In this document: positions 46,265 through 57,900 of the stretch, one piece after another
How the letters are laid out: the number at the start of each line of letters is the position of its first letter
Position numbering within the stretch: position 1 is the stretch's first letter
Assembly (NCBI GenBank): GCA_003427395.1
Contig: BFEA01000032.1
Span: 4,907,489-4,971,488 of the forward strand
Source: Chara braunii
Lineage: Eukaryota; Streptophyta; Charophyceae; Charales; Characeae
Direction of reading: 5' to 3'
DNA: 64,000 nucleotides
Made by a program: the position numbers and the translations under genes
The notes under the pieces: generated by a model
The model's database searches: none
What the model was told of the DNA's origin: nothing
What the model saw: only the letters and a program-made list of their open reading frames with translations

Positions 46265-46361
46265 TGGGTTTCCCCTAAGGTAGGACGCAAGCCTTATGAA
46301 CTGACTAGACTGAACCCTGTACTTTACTTAGGGCAGATTGACTCTTAGTAAAATCGAACTA

Positions 46362-46434
46362 GGAACTAGCCCAGTAGGTATAGGCACAGACTGATACGCA
46401 GAGGATCTTGGGATCGAGTCCGACCTGTCTCCGA
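46362..46434 (+). tRNA. tRNA-like sequence, plus strand
   Basis: A-box-like TAGCCCAGTAGGTATAGGCA and B-box-like GGGATCGAGTCC at tRNA spacing. Acceptor stem not convincing. Likely a tRNA-derived relic or SINE head. Confidence 0.35.
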
Positions 46435-46488
46435 GCTAGCTCCTTTTGCTAGCTATAGGGGGCAGGGCCTACCTTTTCCACCCGCCCA

Positions 46489-46560
46489 CAGATGGGCGGG
46501 ATTCGAACCCGCGCCCTCCGTGTCGAGGGTTAGTTAGAGGTTGGTGGAGCCTACACCTCG
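46489..46560 (-). tRNA. tRNA-like 3' half, minus strand
   Basis: On minus, a perfect T arm (GCGGG-TTCGAAT-CCCGC at 46496-46512) is preceded by an anticodon-arm-like hairpin (CCCTC/GAGGG). The D arm and acceptor stem are not recognisable, so a functional tRNA is unlikely. Confidence 0.4.
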
Positions 46561-46567
46561 GACCCGA

Positions 46568-49080
46568 TGTCGGTGCGAATACCCTTATGAGGGTATTCAC
46601 CCTGGTTTTTGCAAGCAACAGAAAATAGTTTTGGCTTAGAGCTTAAGTATACCGTGCTAGGCGTTACGTTGACTGGATTATCGATTAGAGTAAAGAGTGC
46701 GTGGCCGCGCAGGTTTAAGGCGCGCGTGATTCATCCCCTGATATCGTTTACGAAACCGGCGCGGACGCCAGTCTCTTTATTTTTATTTTTATCTCTAAGT
46801 CTTTATTTTTGGTTACTCTTGATTAAACTAGGATCTAGGGGATATTTTCTTTCGATGGCTACGTTTATCCGGGTCGAGCGCGCGTGCGGAGAACGCCCCC
46901 GACGACGACGTTGACAATGACAGCGCGACTTCGTGCGACGAGCGGGGTGTCGCAGGATGGCGCGCGGGGTGATTATGGCACGGTATAAGCAAGCCGTCGC
47001 GGGGCACTGGAAAGCCGTGCAGCCGGTTTGTGGACCCAAAGCGCCGAGCCGAACTGCCTTGTATGGTGCTTTGCGGGTGCTGGTCTCAGGCTTGGATTTA
47101 GCCCTATAGGTTACGATAACGGACAATTACTATGAAGGTTCGGGGATCGAGGCCAGCGGGCGTCGGCCCAACAACTGTAGCGGAGCGGCGTGAAAAGGGC
47201 CGAGGGGTCGAGGGCCCGACGAGGGCTATCCCCCTCCGCTTTTTGTTTGCGGGCGCGGAGGAGGAGGAGAAGGGCCGATCCGTAGGGCTGCCCGTTGAAA
47301 TTCCCCGTTTTAGAGTTATTGAGTTTGCTTTTGTTTAATCTCCTTTTTATTCTTGTTTTACTCGCGTCCCGTTCTGGGACGCGATATCGGGCCTGATATG
47401 GGGTCACGGGAGGTGAGTTGTATTCGCGGGGTTGTCGAAAGTGCAATTACAAACTGTTTTCGTGACCGCGCTGGAGCCGCACCCTGCTTTGTCATGGGAC
47501 GAGGCACAGTGGGGGCGCGGCTGGCGCCCAGGAGCCTAGCTCAATAGGGGCACCCTTGGGCTGCTGAGTCGTGGATCCGGGTTTGGACCAGAAAATGGAG
47601 CCTGTTGAGAAGGTTAAGTAGTTCAAGGTTGCCTGGGGCCAAGCGGACCCCGAGGGCGGCCGCATGGTCTTTGGTAATGCCATGATGGGGCGGCCGCGGT
47701 CAAGTTCTTCGGGACATCCGTTAAAATTGGAACGATATAGAGAAGATTAGCATGGCCCCTGCGCAAGGAATAATGCGTATAAAACGGGGAGAGGAACGAG
47801 AATTTCGGGTTTTCGTTTTGGGGATTGGTTTCACTCTCTCGCTGCAACACTCTTTGCTACGAGGGCGGATCGCTATTTCGCTATTTGGCAGCTGCACTAT
47901 GAGGCGGAGGCTGGCGAACGGGAAGTACGAGGCAGCGGGGGAGGGAATAAATGTGGACGCAGTCTCGTGCAAGGGACACTCCTAGTAGAAAAAGGGAGGC
48001 GCCGGGGCAACGGAAGCTGCGAGCGCCGGTGGTGCTGATCGGAGCAGGGCGCCGGGGAACGAAGGTGCGAGGGAGCCAGCGAACCCGGCACGCTGCCGGG
48101 GCCAGGTGCATTCGGAGGTAGAATAAGCGGAGCTGCAATGATGCGCAGCGTGGCGGACTGACGGGCGCTATGGGAGCGTGGAGTTGAGGTAGCGACGGCG
48201 GGTGCTGGGGACATGGAGCGCATCGAAGAGCTGCGGGGGGGGGGGATGGACGTTGAATCAGCAGTCAGGCAGAAGGGATAAACCTGGTTGGACTAGTGCG
48301 CCAGGTGCATGCAAGGGAAAGTGGAGATGGCGGAGGCGAAGTGAAGGCAGGGCGCAGTCAAGGAGGAGTGGCGTAACCGATTTGCGGTGGAATCGAGTTA
48401 GGGGATACAACTGGCGTTAGTACGGAGGCGACAAGGGGAGAAAGAAATAGGAATGAACCCGGACGTGGGGTGCGCCGGGTGCATTCGGAGCGAAGAGGAG
48501 GTATGGCGGGGTGGATAACTCACAACTCGCCCGTTTCTTAGCCAAATCGGGCGAGCGAAGAGTTGATTTCGGGGGTTTAAAGGTGGGCGACCCCGACTGT
48601 AGTGTTAGTTTTAGGATTAGATTAGTAGATTGTGAGTTAGTGAGAAAGTCAGTGAGGGGAGCTATGGCGGAGAGATTAGGGGGTGGGATGACGACCGGAA
48701 AACGCCCGTTTCTCTACGATAGCGAGTGTCTACGGGGTCGAAACTGGCAGTCGAGTATGGGGTTAGATAAGAGAAATAGTTAGCAGGAGGAGAGTTAGAG
48801 GAGGGATGGACTGCGAGGGGTGAGGAGGAGAGGAGATTCGAATGAACCCAGATGGGTTTCCGCGTTAGGTACATGCAAAGGAGGGAGGGAAAAAAATATT
48901 GATCCCACCCATTTCCTGATGAAAACGGGTGGGAGAAAGGTCGACTCCAATGTTTTTCGGCAGGGCGGATTTGAAGTCGGTTCAGTCAAGGAGTTAGCAG
49001 TTAGTGAGCTAGAAAAAGAAAGGTTATGCGTGAGGTGATGGACATGGCCCTTTCGGGCCGAAAAGGTCGCCCGTATACAT
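46568..49080 (+). mobile_element. LTR copy 3, 5' part only
   Basis: Starts TGTCGGTGCG with the palindrome at 46572-46602. It runs parallel to the copy from 58178: GTGCTAGGCG and ACGCGCGTGAT-like words, TATCCCCCTC(G/C)GCTTT near 47229, then ACCYGG hairpins (48081-48113, 48281-48312, 48455-48484, 48844-48875) and CTCGCCCG hairpins (48526-48555, 48904-48933). Homology is lost around 49080 at a (TTA)n/(TTTA)n tract. A U6 pseudogene is inserted in it. Confidence 0.65.
47706..47786 (+). pseudogene. U6 snRNA pseudogene
   Basis: Near-perfect to plant U6 from the first stem: TTCGGGACATCCG, AAAATTGGAACGATA, GAGAAGATTAGCATGGCCCC, TGCGCAAGGA. The AGC triad is intact. The ACAGAG box reads ATAGAG and the 3' third decays, with no terminal T-run. 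The 5' end is truncated. It lies inside an LTR copy and has no USE/TATA promoter that I can see, so it is a pseudogene. Confidence 0.85.
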
Positions 49081-49197
49081 CCATTATTATTATTATTATT
49101 ATTATCCATTGTCATTGTTATATTATATTTATTATTATTATTATTATTATTTTTTATATTTATTTATTTATCTATTTATTTATTTATTTATTTATTT
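49081..49197. repeat. (TTA)n/(TTTA)n microsatellite
   Basis: Imperfect TTA repeats followed by TTTA repeats. Confidence 0.95.
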
Positions 49198-49729
49198 TTA
49201 CCCTACCATCACGATCGGTGGTTCCTCCGTATGAGCTGCTGTTCAGAAAGTACGAACATGACGTGATCGCAACAAGCTGGGGAGAAGAAGAAGAAGAAGA
49301 AGAAAAGGGGAGAAGAAGGGGAAAGGAAAGGAGGCGAATGGTGGTTCTTGGGTGTATGAGACATCTGTGAGTGGGGGATCGAGGTTGTGAGTGGTACGAG
49401 AGACATACCTGGTGCTGAAGGCGTGCAACATTGATCGCCATGTGCTCGTACTTCGGGAATGCTTTTGACCTCATCTTTCGACTTCATAGTATAGGCTAGA
49501 TAGGATCTGTCACATGTAGTCCTCCTAGTGAATCACATCTTCCTAGTGGATCATACCTAGTGGAAGTCCCCCGCGCGACTTCCCCTCCCCGCTTCGCACT
49601 CCTTCCCCCCCTCCCCCCACGCCCGTGCCATACCCCCCGCACATTTCTTTCCCCACCTACTTCGCGCTCCCTCTCCTACCCTCGCGACACATGGCACAAT
49701 AGGACAAGGCTTACAAATCATCGAACATC
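49198..49729. other. Unassigned sequence
   Basis: Contains a short GAA-rich stretch at 49285-49320 and C-rich sequence at 49560-49690. No gene recognised. Confidence 0.5.
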
Positions 49730-51270
49730 ATAGAACTTGCCCGTTTTGTTTTTTTTTTCGTTTTAAAATTAATTCTTTTCGATTTTTTTTTTTTTTCGCA
49801 GTTTGTTTTCTTTTTCATAGTCAGCAATTATTATTCTCTTTTCCTTGTCATTTATCTTTCAAAAATTAATTTCGCAATTAATCAATTTAACCATTTTCAA
49901 ATACTTTTGAATCTTGATTTTTTTTCCGAATATTTTGCATTTCGAAATGAATTTCTTCGGAAATACCCTAAAATTTCATTTACTCCACCCAAAAATTGCA
50001 TTTCCGTTTTTGAAATTCCAAAAAGTTTTTCTTGCAAATATTTTAATTACTTAAATAATTAAACTCCGAAAAAGAACCAAATCAACATTTAAATCCAAAT
50101 TCAACTTTCTTTTCGTTTTAAAAATTCTCGAATTTCTTTTTCAAATTTCGTTGTATTTTTCTCGAATTTAACCTTTTTTTTTTCCAACATTTCTTTTATT
50201 TTTTCAAAGTAATTTAAAAATCCCGATTTAAATTATTTTCATAATTATCAATTAAATTCGTTAAAAGTTCAAAATAACCCCCCAAAGTATAGCATTTGTT
50301 TTTTTTTTCCATTTATTCCAATTTTAAAATTTCCGCATTTTGTCACAAAAAATAGCCCGAAATTTTTTATTGTCATTTAAAATTTCTTCCTCCCGAAATT
50401 TTTAATTGTCATTTACTAATTTTTTCCCTTCCTCCCGCCAACCTCTCCCAAAGTTCCAATATTTTTCCTCTTCTTCTATCTTCTCCCCATTCCCCCATCC
50501 CTCCTCTCCCATCACACCCAATTGGTCACATCATCTAAAATTTCTAATGCGTGTGACACGTATATCCTCTTTTTGTGTTTGTTTGACAATGCCGTTCATC
50601 GTGCTGTGTGAAACACCAACCTAATTCGGTGGGATCAATCTTCGTTCTGTCTTCTTCCAACGCCGCAAACGGAATAAATTTCGGCCATTTTGTTCAAAAG
50701 GTACGTGAAATTCTTTATTTACATCAAATTCTTTCATAACTTAGTTTAAAATTTGACTTTATTTCAGAGATTCGTAAAATAAAATTTAAAATTTACTACA
50801 TTTAATCCTTCTGACGTCCACTTTACTTCTACTTTATATCCCTCGTAAAATTCCAAAATTCTAAAATTTCGCAATTCGTTTTGAAATTCTTTTGAAAATT
50901 ATTTGAATTTTTTTTTAATTTTACAACATGTCGATACAATTTATTAATTCATCTAAATAAATTTGAAATTCCTCCCAATTCAATTTACTTGACTGTCATT
51001 CAATTCTTTCTGCCATTTCATCGTAAATTTTTCAATTACGAATGAGTCTTCTATTTTTATTTCAAATCACCTTTGAAATTATCTTAATTCCAAAAATACG
51101 TTAAGGAATTGTTCATTTTAATTCAAAATCCTCCTCTGTACTCATCTCTGCATGTTTTATCATCTCCTCGAACTTTCGGTAATTTTGACGAATATTTTTG
51201 AAATTCCTTGAATTTTGCTTCAATTTTCTTTCAATTCCGAATTTACGTCCAAATAATTTCGAAACTTTAT
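49730..51270. other. AT-rich tract dense in AAATT/GAAATT words
   Basis: About 1.5 kb of strongly AT-rich sequence in which GAAATT, AAATTTC and similar 6-7-mers recur throughout. It is bounded on the right by GC-richer ORF sequence. It could be an intron, promoter or matrix-attachment-like DNA upstream of the ORFs at 51326 and 51577. No coding sequence. Confidence 0.55.
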
Positions 51271-51325
51271 TTTGACTTTGTGATTGTTTTATGCATGCTT
51301 TCCTTTATACCCCGCGTCTGACTCG

Positions 51326-51484
51326 ATGGAGATTCCCACCCCTGCGGCCGCCAGTTCGGGCCCCACCACGCAGTCAGACCCTGTACTGGCCATCCTCCAG
51401 CACATACGGGCCACATTCGAGGCCAAATTTACGGCCATGCAAACCAACTTCGATACTTTGTCGGACCGACTGTTTGGCACTTGA
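51326..51484 (+). CDS. Short ORF, amphipathic helix-like
   Basis: 52 codons from ATG 51326, beginning MEIPTPAAASSGPTTQSDPV and ending MQTNFDTLSDRLFGT. The second half (AILQHIRATFEAKFTAM) looks like an amphipathic or coiled helix, as seen at the N-terminus of some retroelement Gag proteins. It stops at 51482-51484, just before a second ORF in a different frame. It may be the start of a broken gene or an exon. Confidence 0.35.
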   Translation: MEIPTPAAASSGPTTQSDPVLAILQHIRATFEAKFTAMQTNFDTLSDRLFGT

Positions 51485-51576
51485 GACACTGGTTTTGGGT
51501 AGAGAGAGGTCTCCCGCTCGTACGTGGCACGCAGTCGGATTCCAATACCACCGCACGAAACGATATTCCTAGCCAA

Positions 51577-52029
51577 ATGAATAAAGACAAGACATGGAGA
51601 AGGAAGGGCGACGAGCCATGGGGAGCAGAACATTTTAAGAGGGCACCCACAAAAGTCTTTCAAATAAAAAGGGATGACGGAAAGCTTGGCGTGACCTTGC
51701 AGCAACTAGCGTTTACAGAACTCGTGCTTCGCACACAAATAGAACAGACAAAGAAGTCAAGCAAGGCGTCGAATCAGTTGCTGAAAATGACCGCTATTAA
51801 GAACGACATAATCAATAAAGCACGGAACCGAGACAGAGTTATGAGTTTCTGCATTTTCAAGCTTGACCGCGACACACGTATGGCAGATGTGGCAACGCAG
51901 TACTACAATGCAGGCAATAGAAAGACAGAGAACAGTGCAGTCGACGACAAGGGCAACACAGTACATGACTTTGAATTCGAAGTCTTAGCCCCGCAGACGC
52001 AACCACAAACTTCATGCGCAGGACCTTGA
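51577..52029 (+). CDS. Unrecognised ORF, charged hypothetical protein
   Basis: From ATG 51577 the frame encodes 150 residues with balanced, soluble-protein composition (for example RAPTKVFQIKRDDGKLGVTL, TAIKNDIINKARNRDRVMSF, then FKLDRDTRMADVATQYYNAG). No membrane segment or signal peptide. The frame is also open upstream to 51481 with a less coding-like sequence. I do not recognise a family. It directly follows the small ORF at 51326-51484, and a frameshift or short intron could join them. A (GA)n tract begins about 105 bases after the stop. Confidence 0.4.
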   Translation: MNKDKTWRRKGDEPWGAEHFKRAPTKVFQIKRDDGKLGVTLQQLAFTELVLRTQIEQTKKSSKASNQLLKMTAIKNDIINKARNRDRVMSFCIFKLDRDTRMADVATQYYNAGNRKTENSAVDDKGNTVHDFEFEVLAPQTQPQTSCAGP

Positions 52030-52131
52030 AATTTTTTTGTTGACTGACACTTTTGTTATTCTGACGGATGGGACATGACTCAAGATCTGGTGGAATTGCA
52101 TGCCTGCAACTCGTATCACAACAACACGTCT

Positions 52132-52134
<3 letters not shown>

Positions 52135-52190
<56 letters not shown>
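52135..52190. repeat. (GA)n microsatellite
   Basis: About 28 GA units, with a short GA tract and an N at 52203-52214. Confidence 0.96.
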
Positions 52191-52194
<4 letters not shown>

Positions 52195-52290
52195 GACACA
52201 CAGAGAGAGAGATNCAGTTTTGAAGTGTGGACACAAAGGATTTAGCTCGGATCTCGTGCGAAAAACCGAGTTATTGTGGCTGGGGTAGCC

Positions 52291-52488
52291 TTATCCCTTC
52301 ATCATCCTGCGGGAATAAAACCATATGAGGCGACCACACCCCTCAAACCTTACCCTTTGGTGAGACGTGGGTCCGCCGCCAGGTTGCTCTTATCCGTCCG
52401 TCTTCCTGCGGGAATAAAACCATATGAGGCGGCCACACCCCTCAAACCTTACCCTTTGGTGAGACGTGGGCCCACCGTCAGGTTGCGC
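52291..52488. repeat. Two-copy tandem repeat, 99-bp period
   Basis: Unit landmarks CCTGCGGGAATAAAACCATA, CACACCCCTCAAACC and TTTGGTGAGACGTGGG occur twice with few differences. Confidence 0.93.
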
Positions 52489-54944
52489 CGGTCAGCAACC
52501 AACACTAGGGGTTGCGCCCTAGTGATGCTAGATTATCCCCTAGTTGGGTCTCTGATATATATCTTAAAATTAACATCGTAGTGACTTGATGGTGTGTCGC
52601 AATAATCTCAGGCTTACTGCGAGACTATGCAGAGGTTTGTTTTCACTCAAAAGGCATACACCAGCTCTCTATGGGACAACACAGAGAGCACTGCATCCTC
52701 TCCAAAATCCACAAAAATTCACCACCAGATTCACAGGGCCGTGGCCTCCCGCTTGATCAAAGTAAAACAGACTACACATTTTAAAGACATCTCTCAAAAT
52801 TTCACAAATTTGTGACCTTCCAAATCTTCATCAATAAATAACCAATTCATTGGTATTTCTCGTCAGACTTTATCGTCTAAACTGTTGTCCATACCGTTTC
52901 AAATCAGTTAACCACCTTCCACCTTTGAAGGGGAGTCACTCATATAATCTCACAACCACCTCCCACATGGAGGGGAATCAACCATAAAACACTCATTCTT
53001 GAGAGACCAATTTGTGGCTCCTCAACTCAACTCAACAATCATTCGGCATGGACAAGCATTTCAGTTTCAAAAGACTCATAGATCCCTTGAAATTTTCACA
53101 CATTTTCACCAAACAAATTGTGTTTCCCTCTCTTGTACTCGAGCCTATTATCTGTCCGTAGGCAGATTGTACGAGTATACTAAAGCGTAGACAGTTTACA
53201 CATTTCACATTCACAAAAACGCAAGAGATGCATCCTGTACACGTCTTACACAAAAAATCATCATACATCAAGATAAGTCCACACATGTGAGAATGACTGT
53301 GATCGCCAAACAAAGAGGTAGTCTATGATCTTTATTACGTATAGGGTCGTGATATCCCAACTCACAGGAACAAAAATAGTCTTAAGGGCACACATATACT
53401 CAGAGTTGAACATCTTTAACTCAAAAATAAATCAGCGTAATCACTATGTCACCAATATACTCAACATCTGGAAAAGTCACAGTTCGAAAAAAAAAATCAG
53501 GCATGATCACAATATCACCAGGTATCGCACAAAAGTATCACGTCTTCATTAATCGTAATTGAAAAATGGTCTTAATCAAAACAAAATTTGCAGACGTGTG
53601 CTTAAATAATAATTTTTACGCTCAACTCGAAAATCGTATATATTTTTAAAGACAAAATAACAACAATAATATATTGTAATCCTATGTATCATAATGGAGA
53701 AAGAATAACCATGAAAAATGATATCATAATCAAGTGAATTTTTCCAACCATGAAGGCTTTCAAATGCAACAATTATAAAAGTATTATATTGCACTTCCCG
53801 AGGTTTTGACACAAATATACTGTGTCGAGGGGCAGTGTAACCCTTCTCAAAAGGATAACATCTTATTCCTGAGCCCTGCTCAAGGATCAAACCTTAATGC
53901 ATCTCCCTTTGATTACAGCACTTGCATCTTGCAGACTCTTGCCAATAAGGTAGTCAACCTCACCATGCATACTCTGGGATGGCCTATCCCTTCGCATGCA
54001 GATGAACCCACTTGATACAAAAATAGTTGGGGATCCACCCCCTACCTCTCTGTGGCAGGTAGTAGCCGCCTCCCTCAAAGGTCATGGTCCGACAAGGTTC
54101 AAACACTTTCCTCCTATTTGGTAGTAATATAGTCATTTTACCACAAAGAATCAGACGACAACACCCCACTATGGACCAGGAACATAGTTCCGGCGTGGGT
54201 CTCACTACTACCTACAAGACAAGATCATAATTTCTTCAAAATCATCTCTCAGGGAACAATAACATAGCGTTGGAACTTTCCTTAAGGTAGACTTTACACA
54301 TTGACCACTTTCTCACGAAATTCACTTTCCCCAGAAACCGATCACTCCATTCACCTCCGAATCCGCATCGGACGTAGATTCTGTGTAATTTTTTTACTCT
54401 CTTTTAAAAGATCAACCCACACATATCGATTCAGAATAAAAATAGACATTAGTTGATAATTTCAAGTTGACTAGCTTATATAGATAAACTTAGAATAATT
54501 GTATTTAAATAAATAAAATCAGAAAAATAGTAAATGTGGCTAATCATAAATAAATAAACCTCAGATAAATGACATCGAGTACATCGACTTACATGAGTCT
54601 GCATTTAAATAAGCTTACTTAAATGTGTGCTGACGTAAATGAATGAATCTCATAGGTAGGCTAAAAGGGTTAAAAAGACAAACTCACATGCTTAGTTAAA
54701 ACAAAATGTTTATGGTTTCCCTTGCAGAAGTGTTTTCGTAAGAGGAAAATACTTCTTCCTAACCTAGGTCATTTCCTATCGTTAGTGTATCATGACACTG
54801 TCATTTAATAGTGCAATCCCACTACAATCATCATCACATCTCTCATTTACCTAACGCCATTAATAAAGATTGTCGTTTTCCCTGGATCATCAGTCTGCAC
54901 TTAACCTGGGTTCGTTCTCTAAGGACCCCGGTAGGCAGCTGAGA
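52489..54944 (-). mobile_element. Untranslated leader of the hairpin-rich element, minus copy
   Basis: Internal side of the minus-strand primer site. The best match to the plus-strand leader is 53830-54200 (see 43553-44980). No Gag or Pol ORF was found, and the lower boundary is arbitrary. Confidence 0.5.
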
Positions 54945-54962
54945 TCCCCGACAACGGCGCCA
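54945..54962 (-). promoter_or_regulatory. Primer-binding site, Asp tRNA (minus)
   Basis: On minus TGGCGCCGTTGTCGGGGA, the usual Tat/Athila-type Asp-tRNA site, 2 bases from the LTR terminus (TCGACA, 54965-54970). Confidence 0.93.
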
Positions 54963-54964
54963 CC

Positions 54965-57900
54965 TGTCGAGTGCATCGGTCCCGCAAGGAGACCCTCCGG
55001 ACCGCGTCACGTAGGATTTGGAGCGTGGTTTGCCGCTCCAGCCGAGTGCGCCAGCCGTACCTCTCGCGAGCCCTTACGATAGGACAGGGTCACGCTAGGC
55101 ACGTCTTACCTCCACCCGCGGAAGTTGTCACCATCCCTTCGGTGGGCGTATCCCCGCCGAGCTACTGAACCACGTGCGAAAGTTTTTCGTTTGCAGTCGC
55201 AGAGGTGGTTCGGTCGAGGGCGTTTCTCGTTCACTGTAGCATAGGGGGTACGCGCGGTCAACGCCCCTCAATCGGACCCGCACGCGAATCTACGCATTGG
55301 GGGGTTGAGGTCCCAAGCACAACTCGTCGTCGGTCGACTAGGACGCATCCTACATATCACGCGTTACACTACAATACTCACACACACGGAAGGACACAAA
55401 ACAAACAACACAATAACACAACAACACTCCCAGTCCCTTTATTGCCTGACCCATTACCTTTTAAAATGGAAGTCGGTTAGGTGTCGCTCGTGAGACTCAA
55501 GATAAAATAACGCAGGCGCAGTGCTTTTTCATATCGACTAGCCATGGAAGCATACGCAAGCAGTCGTAATGATGAAGTAATGTGTGGTAGTCAAAATCAT
55601 GCGACCCTTGATGATCTCGGGGGTCACATTTTGACACTCAAGTGTCGGCTGACACTCGCCTTGAGGGGTTAATCTTTTGGCGCTAGACAACCGCCAAGGC
55701 GGTTGATCACCACACCCTCTTCTGCACCCTATGGAAAGTGGGTGGTACACAGGTTCATACCTGTGGTGACAATCGTCTCTTATTGCCCTGGAGACCAACT
55801 CCACCATCTAGAACGTGGATAAAACTCAAGGAGTTTGACTTTGACGGCTGCCACGGACTATAACGTCCAACTAAAAAAACAAAAAGGATGAAAGGGGAAT
55901 CTTCGTTTTCTCTCAAAGTATAATCTGTTTAACCCTTGCACACGGTCACAATGGGTCGCGCGAACATCCAACGTGTAACTTCAATCATTCTTTGCGCTAA
56001 CACCCCTCGCTTTAGCCATACAAGCCTCTCACTCTTTGTGCAACTCTCAAAAAAAAAATACTCAGTATCTTTATTAAATGGTCATTCAAATAAAGTCCGG
56101 GTAAAAACACAACGAAACAAATCAAACCACAGGGTTAAAGCCTTCAGGTTGAGTGGCAAGAGTGGATTGAAGTTGAGTCGAAAACCGACAAATCGGCAAC
56201 CGACCTGTTACTAGTGATAACAGAAGATGATCCTCATTGGATTAAGTTGATGCTAGCCCAAATCTTGAATCAATTTGAATAAAGATGGCCTGCAATGCAG
56301 CACAGCCCAGTGCCCAAGCCATGCTTGAGTGATCATGAAATAAACCTACGTTCCTCATTAGCCTCCGATGTTTATAAAAGAATGTCAGGAATTTTGACAT
56401 ATATCCCTTGAAGGGCAGATTGTCGAACCTTCAAGTTCTAAAATACCTTAACTCCTTTAAAATATAAAAAATTTCGGCAATGCTTCCTGTAGGAAAAATG
56501 CCTTTTCATAATTTTCAAGTGTCAAAAAATGACTAACTCCTCCAAATCTGTAAAATTTCGGCAGCGCTTCCCGTAGGAACAGGAGACTGCCAAGATTTAT
56601 ACAAAGCTGAAAATGCAAAGACAAAGTACAACTATACTTGGGACTAACTTCTGACAGTTACTTGATAGTTAGAACCGGAGATAGTCTGCACGATCCCTTC
56701 TTGAAGATGGCATCGTGAGCTAACACCGATCCTAACTCCTAGTAGGGCCAGTCCTATCTTATCCCAAGTTTCCCTCCCACCATCCATCTCACCTACCTAA
56801 AGTTCTAGCACTCAGCGAGCATCTAAAACAACTAAGCTATCAAAAAGATGCCCCAAACGATTGTCCACAAACATGCATAACAAACATCTCTCTCAGTCCC
56901 ACATCAGCTTAATCCGAATCGTTCGTTAATCTCTCAATTTTTTTGACCCTCAATAACCCCCTTTCCTATGGCATAGGATCAGACCGCCCCAACTTAAGGG
57001 TACGCCCGAGTGAAACAAATAGGGTGCGCACAACTAGACTGCCCCAACTTAGGGGTATGCCTAGCTTCCATGACAGAAACGTGTGTGCAGACTACCCCAA
57101 CTTAGGGGTATGCCCAACCCAACATTAACTGTGCACATAAAGCATATGACCAGACCGCCCTAACTTAAAGGTACGCATGACTTTTTCTTAACTGACGACA
57201 TGAGGCATATGACTGGACTGCCCTAACTTAAGGGTATACCTAGTTAGCCTTAAACGAAGTTTACGTAGGGCATATGATTAGACTGCCCCAACTTAGGGGT
57301 ATGCCTAACCTGCCTAAACAGGTACAAACGACGAATGGTCAGACCGCCCTAACTTAAGGGTACGTCCAACCTACATAACATTAACGACGCTAAACCGCCC
57401 CAACTTAGGGGTACGGCTAGTTAGCCTAAACAGTTTAAGATACATAAGGCAATGTGACCAGACCGCCCTAACTTAAGCCACAGGTCCCCCCGCCACCGAA
57501 AACCCCTAGTCCCTGTGTTAGGGCCGGTTTGTACGGAGGGGCGGCGACCGTACGGAGGCGTCGGGTTGTGCGGAGACCGACGGGTCCAATCCCACCATTT
57601 TGCAAGCGGCAACTTTGCCGATTTTTTATGCTCAAAAGAAGTCATGAAAATATCTGAAAATTTGAGCGTCTGTAGATTAGGTCATGATCTTTCAGGGAAA
57701 AATATCAGAAAAAATAAAATAAAAATAATTTTCACGGTGAAATATTCGCCGCGCCGATTCGGTTTATTTTCATTTTTTTTCGCAAATTTCGTACGGAGGC
57801 CCGCCCGGTTTTCCGCGCTGTACAACCGGTACCCGTCGTGAAACGGCGCTACCGGTATCCCGAGGTTTTTGACGTTAGGGGGACCTGTGGTGCCTGATCT

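Larger units (their letters stand above)
45671..46567 (+). mobile_element. LTR start fragment (copy 2), truncated
   Basis: Starts TGTCGGAGC with palindrome GATACCC...GGGTATC (45681-45700), as the other copies do. It is then followed by a run of hairpins rather than the modules of copy 1. It ends where the next LTR start begins at 46568. Confidence 0.5.

Noticed and set aside
46489-46560. A functional tRNA gene on minus, given the perfect T arm
   Set aside because: No matching acceptor 5' strand or D arm; kept only as a tRNA-like relic.
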